Shown here: one piece after another, positions 17,501 through 26,027 of the stretch | How positions within the stretch are numbered: position 1 is the first letter of the stretch | Layout: each line of letters begins with the position of its first letter | Assembly: GCA_965198045.1 (NCBI GenBank) | Contig: CBDAOL010000009.1 | Coordinates: 1 to 64,000 of the forward strand | Direction: 5' to 3' | DNA length: 64,000 nt | Origin: CBDDEC01 sp965198045 | GTDB lineage: Bacteria > Chloroflexota > Dehalococcoidia > UBA2979 | Program-made: the position numbers and the translations under genes | The notes under the pieces: model-generated | What the model saw: the letters and a program-made list of their open reading frames with translations, nothing else | Database searches by the model: none | Told to the model about the DNA's origin: nothing

Positions 17501-17620
17501 CAGCAGCGTCAGCACGCCGAAGAAGCCGAACAGCAACCGCCGCCGGCCGCCGTTGTTCTTCTTCGCGCCGTCCTTGCGTCGCCGGCCGCGCATCCGGCGC
17601 GCGGTCTTGCTCGCCGTCAC
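14558..17620 (-). CDS. Class A penicillin-binding protein (transglycosylase/transpeptidase)
   Basis: 1020 residues, a bifunctional peptidoglycan synthase. A basic N-terminus, one membrane helix (about 29-52), and a GT51 domain with the catalytic Glu in EDPTFYENNG and the motif GGSSITQQLAKN are followed by a transpeptidase domain with the active Ser in SPGSTLKPF and KTGTS near residue 620. The C-terminal 230 residues hold two tandem beta-sandwich-like repeats of about 100 residues, each ending LY/AYTLR-TL-D, beyond the usual PBP1a length. The GTG start overlaps the upstream methyltransferase stop by 4 bases (GTGA). Confidence 0.92.
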   Translation of the reverse strand: MTASKTARRMRGRRRKDGAKKNNGGRRRLLFGFFGVLTLLVIAAGAAAGGAAIYGLNRYNEIADEVVPPEQLISEFSRGGARVYDRNGQLLYEFIDPLAGLRRPVALAEISDHLINATIAVEDPTFYENNGLNIRGLTRAALENLTPYQGALFEGSGGSSITQQLAKNVYIPIEERSQRSIDRKIRETVIALELTQQYEKDQILEWYLNSIPYGGIYVGIEAAAEGYFDKSAAELDLHEAALLAGIPQSPAIYDPFSGANFDQEAQTLRADSAAKARQAGVLDLMAARGVISLQDAAAAKVQPLVFKVGRFDIQAPHFVLNRVRGEITTRFGERALFEDGLEIFTTLDLELQHMAEEILERQLAERGDDIGAHNGAMMALDVNTGQILAYVGSRDYFDDEIEGRNDNVTALNSPGSTLKPFTFMTAFTKGWGTGTGILDTPLEIIDAATGEPFAPRDPIGELQGPMRAELALGNSLNITAARTILFAGVGDTIQMLKAVGYTSLDNPLGYGPALTLGGVDITLLDQMIGYSVLASGGLMRGQEIVHDQVDGDERQLEPVSLLRVTNFDGELLHEFVAPEERRVVRPEYPFLVTSAISNGDNWCLTYGACGALYLNDQRPAGVKTGTSEPFEESREIGETWTLGYTPDFLAGVWIGNSDNTPIPRIFSSSVSLPVWREFTERALVHLALPPRPFERPEDVVSREVCWPSGRLPSELCPQLNRYDSLFAEETLPRTAEDLAVAQDSWWQTVAIDSRTGRLAAPTTPAVYVRNEVRLVFPPDEIEMWEGLRDWAASNGVLPLLAPSDTLSTGPLPVQVITPAPSQIVQGALTIQGRASSDAFLRYTVEWGQGIQPLTWIRISSSTLPVAGFGVLGIWNTTQVPNGLYTLRVTLEDAVLGAQPFQIPVTVNNIDQQVPAGLIPMARINTPAPNSRIQQPSTVVVATVQSGQLVNWTLEVGAGFNPQSWTLLALGNQPLLNAPLTIWDASELESGAYTLRLTLRDGLYGDAITTSLVVVDLPEEN

Positions 17621-18504
17621 GCCTGACCGCCGTTCGCAGTCGCCTCGACGCGCCGGAGGATGACGAGGTGCGAGAGGCCAAACCGGCGTAGCGGGTTGCC
17701 CTCCGCCCAGTAGCAGAAGCGCCGCAGTGCGCTCGCCAGGCGCGGTGAGCGCGCGTCGATGTTGTCGAAGCCGGGGTACACATAGCTGTGGTGCGTGATC
17801 TCGAGCGGGAGGCCCTCGACGAGGCGACGCCAGTCGCCGTGCCGGTAGGCGCGCGCGTGCGGCACGAGGCGATGGCGCAGCACGTCTGGCAGCCAGTTCA
17901 CGAACGGGATGTTGCCGAAGACGTAACGGCCGCGCAGGTAAATGCCGTGCGTCTCGAGCGGGTACAGGCGGTTCGGGGCGAAGAGCACACAGGTGCCCCC
18001 GACGGGGAGCACTCGCGCGATCTCCGCGAGGGTGACGTGGTCGTCGTCTACGTGCTCGATCACCTCGTTCAGCACGATCACGTCGAGTGACCCATCGGCG
18101 AAGGGGAGCGCCTCCCCGGCGCTGGCGAGGAAGCCATCAACGAGAGCGCCGTCGGTCGTGTCATCCGCGGCGACGCGCGCCCGCGCCTCGACGAGGCGGG
18201 GCAGCTCGATGTCGCCTCCGAGCGCATGCGCGCCGCGCCGCGTCATTGCCCGCACGTACTCGCCCAGGCCACAGCCGAGGTCGAACACGCGCCGACCCTC
18301 GAGCGGTGCGTGCTCGTCGATCATGTCGAGCCGGCGCTCCTGGCCGGAGCGCCACACGAAGGAGGGGTTGCCACGCCGAGCGGCGTCAGGACGGGAGGCA
18401 TGGACGCGCGCGGCGGGCCCGAGGGCCGGCGGCGGCTGCACGGGGGTGGCACGTACCAGCGTTGTGGCGCGCGAAGCGTCGGACACGCTCGTCGTCCTCT
18501 TCAC
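17617..18504 (-). CDS. Class I SAM-dependent methyltransferase
   Basis: 295 residues, a Methyltransf_11-like fold. Motif I is VFDLGCGLGEYVRAM, the acidic residue binding the SAM ribose is in GGDIELPRLVEA, and the post-I/II motifs are DVIVLNEVIEHVDDD and LPVGGTCVLFAPN. The C-terminus (YLRGRYVFGNIPFVNWLP) resembles methyltransferases of surface polysaccharide or lipid pathways, but the substrate is not evident. It is coupled to the PBP gene by a GTGA overlap, so a cell-envelope role is plausible (inference). The start is a GTG at 18504. Confidence 0.8.
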   Translation of the reverse strand: MKRTTSVSDASRATTLVRATPVQPPPALGPAARVHASRPDAARRGNPSFVWRSGQERRLDMIDEHAPLEGRRVFDLGCGLGEYVRAMTRRGAHALGGDIELPRLVEARARVAADDTTDGALVDGFLASAGEALPFADGSLDVIVLNEVIEHVDDDHVTLAEIARVLPVGGTCVLFAPNRLYPLETHGIYLRGRYVFGNIPFVNWLPDVLRHRLVPHARAYRHGDWRRLVEGLPLEITHHSYVYPGFDNIDARSPRLASALRRFCYWAEGNPLRRFGLSHLVILRRVEATANGGQA

Positions 18505-18594
18505 CCGCCCGTCACACCGATCGTACGGCCCTCGCTGAGCCGCGGTCGAGTGATCGGCGAGACACTCGGGATGGTTCAGTGGTGGGGTCGCTCC

Positions 18595-18600
18595 TAGAAT
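18595..18600 (+). promoter_or_regulatory. Putative -10 box for gatCA
   Basis: TAGAAT, 83 bp before gatC. The -35 sequence is weak. The 179-bp divergent gap between the methyltransferase and gatC holds no gene. Confidence 0.35.
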
Positions 18601-18683
18601 ATCGGCAGTCCCGGCGCTGGGCTATGTCCGATCGCTGACCAACAGCTAACGACTGCTCGCCGGCAAGACGATCGAGGAGCCGC

Positions 18684-18971
18684 ATGGCACTGACGGCCGA
18701 CGAAGTTCGCTACATCGCCACGCTCGCGCGTGTCGGCCTCGATGACGACGAGGTCGAGCGGCTGCGAGGCGAGCTCTCGTCGATCCTCGATCACTTCACC
18801 GTCCTCGAGGAGATCGACACGGAGGAGGTGCCGCCGACGGCGCAGTCGTTCGACACGACCAACGTCGAACGCGCCGACGTGACCGAGCCGAGCGCGCCGC
18901 GCGACGAGGTGCTGGCCAACGCCCCGCGCCGCGACGGCGACTACTTCCGCGTGCGCGCGGTGCTGGACTGA
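18684..18971 (+). CDS. gatC: Asp-tRNA(Asn)/Glu-tRNA(Gln) amidotransferase subunit C
   Basis: 95 residues, full length for GatC. The helical N-terminus (ADEVRYIATLARVGLDDDE) and the tail (EVLANAPRRDGDYFRVRAVL) are typical. It stabilises GatA and GatB in the GatCAB complex that converts mischarged tRNA to Gln- or Asn-tRNA. GAGGAG precedes the ATG. gatA follows 8 bp later; gatB is not in this window. Confidence 0.95.
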   Translation: MALTADEVRYIATLARVGLDDDEVERLRGELSSILDHFTVLEEIDTEEVPPTAQSFDTTNVERADVTEPSAPRDEVLANAPRRDGDYFRVRAVLD

Positions 18972-18979
18972 GCGCGCGC

Positions 18980-20488
18980 ATGGCTGCCGAGAGGCCCTCG
19001 ATCGATCTCGACGTCACCGCGCACGAGCACGCGGCGCACCTGCGCGCGGCTGACTACAGCGCTGTGGCACTGGCAGAGGCGACGCTCGAGCGGGTGCGCG
19101 CTCAGGAACCGGCGCTCAACGCCTACATCCGCCTCACAGAGGAGCTCGCGCTCGCTCAGGCGGAAGCCGCCGACGCCCGGATCGCCTCGGGCGACGCGGG
19201 GCCGCTCACCGGCGTCCCGATCGGGGTGAAGGACCTGCTCTCCACTCGTGACATCGACACCACGGCGGGCTCGCGCATGCTCGAGGGCTTCAAGCCGATC
19301 ATCGACTGCACCGTGGTGGAGCGTGTCCAGGCCGCGGGTGCGGTGATCGTCGGCAAGGCCAACCTCGACGAGTTTGCGATGGGGTCTTCGACGGAGTTCT
19401 CGGCGTTCGGCGCCACGCACAACCCGTGGGACCTCGCGCGAGCGCCCGGCGGATCCTCGGGCGGCTCGGCCGCGACGGTCGCCTCGCGCGGCGTGCCGGT
19501 CTCGCTCGGCACCGACACGGGCGGTTCGATTCGCCAGCCGGCATCCCTCTGTGGCGTGGTTGGTGTGAAGCCCACCTATGGCCGCGTCTCGCGCTACGGC
19601 GTCGTCGCCTTCGCCTCGTCGCTGGAGCAGGTGGGGCCGTTTGCGCGCGACGCCGCTGACGCCGCGGACCTCCTCGGCGTGATCGCCGGGCGCGACCCGC
19701 GCGACTCGACGACGGCGGACGTCGAGGTGTCCGACTATCGCGAGCGGTTCGAGCGGGGGCTCGATGGCCTGAGGGTGGGCGTGCCGTCCGCGCTGTTCGC
19801 GGAGGGCCTCGACGACGGCGTGCGCGCTGCCGTCGAGGCGGCCGTAGAAACGCTCGAGGCGAACGGTGCGAGCGTCGACCGCAGCATCGAGCTGCCCACG
19901 GCCTCGGCGGCGCTGCCGGTGTACTACATCATCGCCCCGTCCGAGGCATCGGCGAACCTCGCACGCTACGACGGCGTCAAGTACGGCTACTCCGTGACCG
20001 ATGGCGCGAGTGTCGAGGAGGAGATGTCGAGTACGCGCGGGCGGGGCTTCGGCGCCGAGGTGAAGCGGCGCATCATGCTCGGCACCTACGCGCTGTCGGC
20101 GGGCTACTACGACGCGTACTACTTAAAGGCGCAGAAGGTGCGGACGCTGATCCGGCGCGAGTTCGCCGCGGCCTTCGAGCGCGTCGATGTGATCGCGACG
20201 CCGACTGCGCCGACCACCGCGTTCGAGCTCGGCTCCAAGCTCGACGACCCGTATGCGATGTACCTGAACGACCTCTACACCATCCCCGCGAACATCACCG
20301 GCAACCCCGCGCTGAGCGTCCCGTGCGGCTTCGCCGACGGTCTCCCGGTCGGCCTGCAGCTGGTGGGGCGCATGTTCGAGGAGTCGACGATCCTCGGCGC
20401 TGCGCACGCTTACGAGCAGCTGACCGACTGGCGCGAGCGCCGTCCGCCGTTGCTCACGAGCGCCGACGGTGCGGGCTCGGCGGCGTGA
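18980..20488 (+). CDS. gatA: Asp-tRNA(Asn)/Glu-tRNA(Gln) amidotransferase subunit A
   Basis: 502 residues, amidase-signature glutaminase subunit that frees ammonia for tRNA amidation by GatB. The Ser-cisSer-Lys triad is complete: Lys84 (GVKDLL), Ser159 (GGSSGGS) and Ser183 (TDTGGSIRQPA). The C-terminal LPVGLQLVG motif is present. It follows gatC by 8 bp in one operon. Confidence 0.96.
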   Translation: MAAERPSIDLDVTAHEHAAHLRAADYSAVALAEATLERVRAQEPALNAYIRLTEELALAQAEAADARIASGDAGPLTGVPIGVKDLLSTRDIDTTAGSRMLEGFKPIIDCTVVERVQAAGAVIVGKANLDEFAMGSSTEFSAFGATHNPWDLARAPGGSSGGSAATVASRGVPVSLGTDTGGSIRQPASLCGVVGVKPTYGRVSRYGVVAFASSLEQVGPFARDAADAADLLGVIAGRDPRDSTTADVEVSDYRERFERGLDGLRVGVPSALFAEGLDDGVRAAVEAAVETLEANGASVDRSIELPTASAALPVYYIIAPSEASANLARYDGVKYGYSVTDGASVEEEMSSTRGRGFGAEVKRRIMLGTYALSAGYYDAYYLKAQKVRTLIRREFAAAFERVDVIATPTAPTTAFELGSKLDDPYAMYLNDLYTIPANITGNPALSVPCGFADGLPVGLQLVGRMFEESTILGAAHAYEQLTDWRERRPPLLTSADGAGSAA

Positions 20489-20498
20489 GGGCGTCTGC

Positions 20499-20504
20499 TA
20501 CGCT
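20499..20504 (+). promoter_or_regulatory. TANNNT box before hydrolase start
   Basis: TACGCT, 9 nt before the ATG at 20514, with no Shine-Dalgarno between. It matches the leaderless pattern seen at several other genes in the window. Confidence 0.4.
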
Positions 20505-20513
20505 CCGCCGGCC

Positions 20514-21335
20514 ATGACCAACCAACCTCCCGGCTTCGGAGGCCTGCCGCGCGAGAACGGGGGGACGCCCTCCGACGATCCGCCGGGATTCGGCGCCCTG
20601 CCGCGCGGCAACGGACCAGCCGGTGGCGCGCCCTCGGGCGAGCCGACGGGACCTGCTCCGCCACGCCCACCCGACGAGGACCTGACGCTCTCGATCAAAG
20701 GCGTGCGCGCCCGCGCCGGCGAGCAGCCCAGCGAAATGACGGTCGAGATCGAGACCACGCGAGGCACGATCACCGCCCACATGACGCCCGTCGAGGGCAA
20801 GACCGGCGCCGTGATCTTTCTCGGTGGCGCCGCTGGTGGCGTTAAGGGACCGGCGAACGAGGTCTATCTGCGCCTCGGGCAGTCGTTGCAGCAGGGCGGC
20901 GTCACGGGCCTCCGCGTCGAGTACCGCGAGCCGGGCGAGTTCGAGGAATGCGTGCTCGATGCGCTGGCCGCTTGCTCGTTCCTCAAGGGCATCGGCGCTG
21001 AGCGTGCGGTTGTCGTCGGCCACTCGTTCGGCGGTGCGGTCGCCGTCAAGGCTGCGCAGCTAGCGCCGCTCGTCACCGCGGCGACCGGTATGTCCTCGCA
21101 GCGCTACGGCACGCAAGAGGTCGACGAGCTGCATAAGCCGCTGCTGCTGATCCACGGCGACGCCGACGAGATCCTCGACCAGCAGGCCTCGAAGGACATC
21201 TACGAGCGCGCGAACGATCCGAAGCGTCTCGTCATCCTCGAGGGCGACGGACACGGCCTGCGCACGCACTCCGACGAGGTCTTCGAACTCGTGCAGGACT
21301 TCGTCCTCGAACATTTGGCCGAGGAGGGGGTCTGA
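20514..21335 (+). CDS. Alpha/beta hydrolase (dienelactone-hydrolase-like)
   Basis: 273 residues. A Pro/Gly-rich N-terminus with two near-identical PPGFG-LPR-NG units (residues about 4-30) precedes an alpha/beta hydrolase core: nucleophile elbow VVGHSFGGA, acid region LLLIHGDADEIL and catalytic His in EGDGHGL. Esterase or thioesterase activity is expected; the substrate is unknown. I chose the ATG at 20514 over an upstream in-frame start because the upstream stretch has no domain and overlaps the end of gatA. Confidence 0.78.
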   Translation: MTNQPPGFGGLPRENGGTPSDDPPGFGALPRGNGPAGGAPSGEPTGPAPPRPPDEDLTLSIKGVRARAGEQPSEMTVEIETTRGTITAHMTPVEGKTGAVIFLGGAAGGVKGPANEVYLRLGQSLQQGGVTGLRVEYREPGEFEECVLDALAACSFLKGIGAERAVVVGHSFGGAVAVKAAQLAPLVTAATGMSSQRYGTQEVDELHKPLLLIHGDADEILDQQASKDIYERANDPKRLVILEGDGHGLRTHSDEVFELVQDFVLEHLAEEGV

Positions 21336-21342
21336 GCCCTCG

Positions 21343-21753
21343 GTGAGCCGACAGGCGCGACGGCCAGAAAGAGACGCGACGGTGGCCGCACAGAACGACC
21401 CGTCTGAGCAGCTGGTGGTCGAGGTGTTTGTGAGCGACATCGAGCGCTCCCTCGAGTTCTATCGAGCGCTCGGGTTCGTCCAGATCGGCGATGCCGCTGA
21501 GGGAGGATTCGCCATCCTTGCGTGGGAGGCGAGCCTGCTCTTTCTCCAGGAGTTGGAGGTTCCGCCGGTGGAGAGACCGCAGGCAAACGTGCGCGTGATG
21601 GTCGACGACGTCGATGCCTACTGGCAACGCGCCATCGAGCTCGGGGCGACCGTGTACCGGCCGATCGATGACCGCGAGTATGGGCTGCGAGATTTCACCA
21701 TTGCTGACCCCGACGGCTTCGCGTTGCGGTTCGCCACATTGCTCGGAAGGTAG
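21343..21753 (+). CDS. VOC-family (glyoxalase/bleomycin-resistance-like) protein
   Basis: 136 residues with one beta-alpha-beta-beta-beta repeat pair: VVEVFVSDIERSLEFYRALG, then VRVMVDDVDAYWQRAIELGA and a GLRDFTIADPDGFALRF tail. VOC proteins bind metal or drugs; the usual metal His/Glu set is incomplete here, so a binding role is as likely as catalysis. GTG start; a GAGGAGG sits somewhat far upstream. It may be cotranscribed with the hydrolase, 7 bp away. Confidence 0.75.
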   Translation: MSRQARRPERDATVAAQNDPSEQLVVEVFVSDIERSLEFYRALGFVQIGDAAEGGFAILAWEASLLFLQELEVPPVERPQANVRVMVDDVDAYWQRAIELGATVYRPIDDREYGLRDFTIADPDGFALRFATLLGR

Positions 21754-21786
21754 GCGCGCTTTCACAATGCGCCTCGTGGGATTCGC

Positions 21787-21792
21787 TATACT
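21787..21792 (+). promoter_or_regulatory. Putative -10 of citrate synthase gene
   Basis: TATACT, 130 bp upstream of the citrate synthase start. The gap 21754-21922 holds no gene. Confidence 0.4.
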
Positions 21793-21922
21793 GCCGAAGC
21801 TCGGACCGGACGCGGCCCATGGCCTGCGGTAGCCACACGCCTCGCCGAGTCTGGCCGAGACAGGACACGCGCCCGGGGCGGCAGATGCCGGTTGCCGGGC
21901 GCACCGAGATACGGGAGGAACT

Positions 21923-23074
21923 ATGACGACGGATTCGCCGTCGCTTAGCCCCGGGCTGGAAGGCGTCCCGATCGCCGAGTCCAGCATCTCGCTCGTCGAG
22001 GGCGAGGTTGGGCGACTCACCTATCGGGGTTATTCAATCGAGGACCTGACTGGCCCCGCCAACACCTTCGAAGAGATCGTCGCGCTCCTCTACGACGGCG
22101 AACTCCCCAGCCGACAGCGCATCGACGAGATCACAGCCCAGATGCGCGCCGACCGAGCCCTGACGATCGATCAGATCGACTTCGCCCGCAGCGCCGCCAA
22201 GCTCTCGCACCCGATGTTCGCCCTTCAGGCCACCGTCGCGGCCCTGGGTCCGATGGACAACGACTTCGAGCGCAAGGCTGACACCGTCGTCGAGCGTGGC
22301 CAGCGTCTGGTCGCGAAGATCGGCCATCTGGTGGGTGCGATCGCGCAGGCGGCGGACGGCCGCGACTACGAGCCTCCGCGCGAGGACGACACCCACGCCG
22401 AGATGCTCGTGCGCATGGTGACGGGCCAGGAGCCGACCGAGCTCACGACGCGCATCATGAACGCACTGCTGATCCTGCAGGCGGACCACTCGGCCGGGAA
22501 CGCATCGACGTTCACCTCGCGCGTCGTCGCCTCGACGAAGTCGGAGCCGGAGGCGGTGGTCTCAGCGGGCATCGGAGCGCTCAGCGGGCCGGCGCACGGC
22601 GGGGCAAACGAGGCGTCACTGCGGTTGTTCCAGGAGATCGGCGACCCGGCCTTGGCCGAGGAGCAGATCGAGCGACTGCTGGACGATAAGTACAAGATCC
22701 CCGGCTTCGGGCACCGCGTGTACCACGTGAAGGACCCGCGCTCGAACGTGATCCAGCGACTGGCGACCGAGGTGATCGAGCCGGAGTCTGAGGTCGACGA
22801 CCTCTACCAGATCGCACTCACCGTGGAGAAGGTGGTGACCGACCGCCTGGACGACCGCGGGCTGTTCCCGAACGTCGACCTGTTCTCCGGCTGCGTCTTC
22901 GCGGCCATCGACATCCCGACCGACTTCTTCACGCCGCTCTTCGCGGCCTCGAGGACGCTCGGCTGGATGGCGAACATGCAGGAGCAGTGGGAGTCCGGCA
23001 ACCGCATCTTCCGGCCTCGCCAGATCTACGTAGGCGAGACGGCTCGCGACTACGTTCCCGTCGAGGCTCGCTGA
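21923..23074 (+). CDS. gltA: Citrate synthase
   Basis: 383 residues, type I citrate synthase condensing acetyl-CoA and oxaloacetate. The catalytic residues are His225 (SGPAHGGAN), His264 (GFGHRVYHVKDPR) and Asp319 (PNVDLFSG). NASTFTSRV and FTPLFAASRTLGW complete the signature. The length is that of the short Gram-positive/archaeal type. Strong SD GGAGGAACT. A 2-methylcitrate synthase role cannot be excluded from sequence. It is followed by a clear terminator. Confidence 0.93.
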   Translation: MTTDSPSLSPGLEGVPIAESSISLVEGEVGRLTYRGYSIEDLTGPANTFEEIVALLYDGELPSRQRIDEITAQMRADRALTIDQIDFARSAAKLSHPMFALQATVAALGPMDNDFERKADTVVERGQRLVAKIGHLVGAIAQAADGRDYEPPREDDTHAEMLVRMVTGQEPTELTTRIMNALLILQADHSAGNASTFTSRVVASTKSEPEAVVSAGIGALSGPAHGGANEASLRLFQEIGDPALAEEQIERLLDDKYKIPGFGHRVYHVKDPRSNVIQRLATEVIEPESEVDDLYQIALTVEKVVTDRLDDRGLFPNVDLFSGCVFAAIDIPTDFFTPLFAASRTLGWMANMQEQWESGNRIFRPRQIYVGETARDYVPVEAR

Positions 23075-23101
23075 CACTTCAACGTTGGCACGAAGGATCA
23101 G

Positions 23102-23121
23102 GGCCGCCCGCACGGGCGGCC
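23102..23121 (+). terminator. Terminator after citrate synthase
   Basis: GGCCGCCC-GCAC-GGGCGGCC, 8-bp perfect arms, then TCCTTCG, 28 bp past the stop. Confidence 0.65.
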
Positions 23122-23144
23122 TCCTTCGTGGCGGGACCCAGCGC

Positions 23145-23150
23145 TAGGCT
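23145..23150 (+). promoter_or_regulatory. TANNNT box, leaderless MFS gene
   Basis: TAGGCT exactly 6 nt before the ATG at 23157, with no SD. It lies just after the citrate synthase terminator, so a separate transcript starting at or next to the ATG is likely. Confidence 0.5.
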
Positions 23151-23156
23151 CCGCAC

Positions 23157-24446
23157 ATGACCGAAGCGCCGCTGGCCCCTGTTACCGGTCGTGATCTGCG
23201 CACCCGGCGTGGGATCTGGGTGCTGGCGGCGGCGGCCGGCATCTCCGGCGTCGGCAACGGCATCGCGGCGCTCGCGATCCCCTGGTTTGTCCTCGTCACA
23301 ACCGGCAGCCCGGCGCAGACCGGTCTCGTCGCCGGTGTGACGGCTGGCGGCGGGGTCGTTGCGGGCATCCTCGGCGGCGCGGCGATCGATCGGCTCGGCT
23401 TCCAGCGCACGAGCGTGCTGAGCGACGCGCTCAGTGGCATCAGCGTGCTGCTGATCCCGTTGCTGCACTTCGCGGGCGTGCTCGAGTTCTGGCACATCCT
23501 CGTCCTCGCTGCGGTCGGCGCCTTCTTCGACCTCCCCGGCTTCTCGGCGCGTGCGTCGATGGTCCCGGCGCTCAGTGCCCGCGCCTCGATGCCGATCGAG
23601 CGAGGCAACGCGATCCTGCAGTTCGCGACGAACGGCGCCGGAAGTCTACTGGGGCCGGTCGGAGCGGGCGTGCTGCTGACCGTGTTCAGCGCGCCGGTCG
23701 CGCTCTACTTTGACGTCGGCACGTTCGCCATCGCGATCGTCCTCGTCAGCGCAGGCATCGCGCCGCTCGCCCGCGCCGCTCGCCCCGTCGACGGCGAGGG
23801 CACGTCCTACTGGCGCGAGATCCTCGATGGCGCCGCACACATCGCGCGCGACCCGGTGCTGCGCGCGATCTTCCCCACCTCGATGATGGCGAACCTGATC
23901 TTCATGCCGTTCGTCGTCATCTTTGCGGTGATCGCGCGCGATGAGTATGACGCCCCATCGGTCCTCGGGCTGTTCTTCGGGGCGTTCGGGTTCGGCGCGC
24001 TGATCGGCACGGTGTTTTACGGCGTGTTCGGCCACCGGCTGCCTCGCTATCGCCACTTCGTCGTCTCGATCGTCACGATCTCTGCGGCGATGACGGGCTT
24101 CGCATTTGTCGATCCGCTGGTACTGCGCGTCGCCTCGCTGGCCCTCGGGGGGACCGTGATCGGCGCGATGAGCCCGATGATGGCGTCGGTGTTCCAGACG
24201 CGGACGCCCGAGGAGATGCTGGGTCGCGTCAACGCCATGAGCGGCGGGCTCACGAGCGTGCTCGCGCCGCTCAGCGTCCTCGGCGCAGGTGTGCTGATCG
24301 AGACGTCGGGCATCGACGCCGTGCTTGGCGTCGTCATCGCCGGCGCGTGGCTGATGGCGGCGTACACGGTGTTCGCGCCGGCCGTTCGCCGTGCAGCGCC
24401 AGCCTTTGACGCCGCCGTCGACGGCACCGCGGGCGGAAGCGATTAG
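23157..24446 (+). CDS. MFS transporter
   Basis: 429 residues with about 12 hydrophobic helices, a major facilitator. The loop motif AAIDRLGFQRT after helix 2 resembles the MFS A-motif. The layout is like the enterobactin-exporter/DHA3 type of macrolide or siderophore exporters (LGRVNAMSGGLTSVLAPLS near the C-terminus). The substrate is unknown. Its end overlaps the end of trpS by 4 bases, tail to tail. Confidence 0.82.
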   Translation: MTEAPLAPVTGRDLRTRRGIWVLAAAAGISGVGNGIAALAIPWFVLVTTGSPAQTGLVAGVTAGGGVVAGILGGAAIDRLGFQRTSVLSDALSGISVLLIPLLHFAGVLEFWHILVLAAVGAFFDLPGFSARASMVPALSARASMPIERGNAILQFATNGAGSLLGPVGAGVLLTVFSAPVALYFDVGTFAIAIVLVSAGIAPLARAARPVDGEGTSYWREILDGAAHIARDPVLRAIFPTSMMANLIFMPFVVIFAVIARDEYDAPSVLGLFFGAFGFGALIGTVFYGVFGHRLPRYRHFVVSIVTISAAMTGFAFVDPLVLRVASLALGGTVIGAMSPMMASVFQTRTPEEMLGRVNAMSGGLTSVLAPLSVLGAGVLIETSGIDAVLGVVIAGAWLMAAYTVFAPAVRRAAPAFDAAVDGTAGGSD

Positions 24447-25441
24447 AGGGAGCCGGTGCCCATCGCCTCGTGGACCTCGGCCATGGTTTGCTTGGCGACC
24501 TCGCGAGCGCGGGCTGAGCCGTCGAGGATGGCGTCCTTGACCTCGCCGGGGTGCTCGTCGAAGTAGGCGCGACGTTCGCGGATCGGGTCCAGCATCGTGT
24601 TGAGCGCGAGCGCGAGCTTCTGCTTGACCTCGACATCGCCGACCTTGCCGACGACGTAGCGGTCCTTGAGGTCCTGCACCTCCTCGGGGTCCGGGTTGAA
24701 GGCGTCGTGGTACATGAACACCGGGTTGCCCTCGACATGGCCCGGGTCGGTGGCCCGCAGCCGCGTGGGGTCGGTGTACATGCTCATCACCTTCTTGGTA
24801 ACCGTCTCCTCGTCGTCCTTGAGGTCGATCGTGTTTCCCAGCGACTTCGACATCTTGGCGTCGCCGTCGAGGCCGACGAGGCGCGCCACCCGCCCGACGA
24901 GGCCGTCGGGGACCGGGAAGACCTCCGTGCCGTGGACGCGATTGAAGCGCCGCGCGACCTCGCGCGTGAGTTCGATGTGCGGCATCTGGTCCTCGCCCAC
25001 GGGGACGAGGTGCGCCTTGGGCAGCAGGATGTTGGCGACCTGCATCACCGGGTAGTTGAAGAACGCCGTTGGCACGGACTTGCCCTCGAAGTCCTCGAGC
25101 TCCGCCTTGAGGGTCGGGTTGCGCTGTAGCCGGCCCAGTGGCAGCCACCAGCTGAGCCACGTCGTCAGTTCCGCGTGCTCCGGCACCAGGCTCTCGAGGA
25201 CGTAGTGGTGCTCGTTCGGGTCGAGGCCGACTGCCAGCCAGTCAGTAGCAACTTCGAGGACGTAGCCTCGGATGTTCTCGAACTCATCGACGTGGTCGGA
25301 GGCCTGGTAGTCGGCGATGAGAAAGAAGCAGTGGTACTCCTCCTGCAGGCGCACCCAGTTCTCGAGCGCGCCACCGTAGTGACCGAGGTGCAGTGGCCCG
25401 GTCGGCCGGATTCCGGTCAGTATGCGCTTGCGCTCGCCCAT
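24443..25441 (-). CDS. trpS: Tryptophanyl-tRNA synthetase
   Basis: 332 residues, class I synthetase. The start at 25441 puts the nucleotide-binding segment in the usual place (ILTGIRPTGPLHLGHYGG, HIGH-like HLGH); a longer ORF starts at 25504. The KMSKS loop is DAKMSKSLGNT. The full family length is intact. It charges tRNA-Trp. Confidence 0.95.
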   Translation of the reverse strand: MGERKRILTGIRPTGPLHLGHYGGALENWVRLQEEYHCFFLIADYQASDHVDEFENIRGYVLEVATDWLAVGLDPNEHHYVLESLVPEHAELTTWLSWWLPLGRLQRNPTLKAELEDFEGKSVPTAFFNYPVMQVANILLPKAHLVPVGEDQMPHIELTREVARRFNRVHGTEVFPVPDGLVGRVARLVGLDGDAKMSKSLGNTIDLKDDEETVTKKVMSMYTDPTRLRATDPGHVEGNPVFMYHDAFNPDPEEVQDLKDRYVVGKVGDVEVKQKLALALNTMLDPIRERRAYFDEHPGEVKDAILDGSARAREVAKQTMAEVHEAMGTGSL

Positions 25442-25553
25442 GCGACGCCTACTCCACTCGCCCGCCGAGGTGTGGTTACTCCTCGATGATATCGACGAAT
25501 GCACGCAGGGTCGCGAGGCGAACGGTCTGGTACGGTCCGCGCGAGGTGCGCGA

Positions 25554-26027
25554 ATGCCGCAGGTCTCCGACGCCGCGACGATCGCTGCGAGCCCGGCGGC
25601 GGTGTGGGCCGTACTCGCTGACTTCGGCGCGATCGAACGCTGGAGCCCCGTGGTGCTGAAGTCGTACCTGACCGGCGACGCCGGCTCTGGTCCTGGGGCG
25701 ACGCGTCACTGCGACCTGTTCCCCCGAGGTGAGGTCGAGGAGCGCATCGACGGCTGGGACGAGGGGCGGTCGCTGGTGATCGCGGTCGCGCCGAACGGAC
25801 CGATGGCCGCGCAGACCTCTACGTTCACGCTCGTGTCGTCCGAGGACGGGGCGACGGCCGCGGTCACGATGACGTTCGATTTCGAGCTCGTCGAGGATGC
25901 GCGCGACCGTGAGGCTCGCATTGCGGACGCCCTCGGCGGGACCGCGACGCAGGTGCTCGCGGGACTGAAGTACCACGTCGAAACGGGCGAGCCGGTGGGC
26001 ACCGCGGTGCCGGAGCCGGGAGGCTAG
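25554..26027 (+). CDS. SRPBCC (polyketide cyclase-like) protein
   Basis: 157 residues from the ATG at 25554; a longer frame starts at 25422 but crosses the trpS start. START-like ligand-binding fold: IAASPAAVWAVLADFGAIER, then GPGATRHCDLFPRGEVEERI, a beta-rich middle and a C-terminal long helix (RIADALGGTATQVLAGLKYHVE). It binds a hydrophobic ligand of unknown identity. It is divergent from trpS and ends tail to tail with the broken lipoprotein gene (4-base overlap). Confidence 0.75.
   Translation: MPQVSDAATIAASPAAVWAVLADFGAIERWSPVVLKSYLTGDAGSGPGATRHCDLFPRGEVEERIDGWDEGRSLVIAVAPNGPMAAQTSTFTLVSSEDGATAAVTMTFDFELVEDARDREARIADALGGTATQVLAGLKYHVETGEPVGTAVPEPGG

Noticed and set aside
23646..25160. 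A 504-codon minus-strand ORF
   Set aside because: It overlaps the MFS gene and trpS; composition is Arg/Gly-rich shadow sequence.
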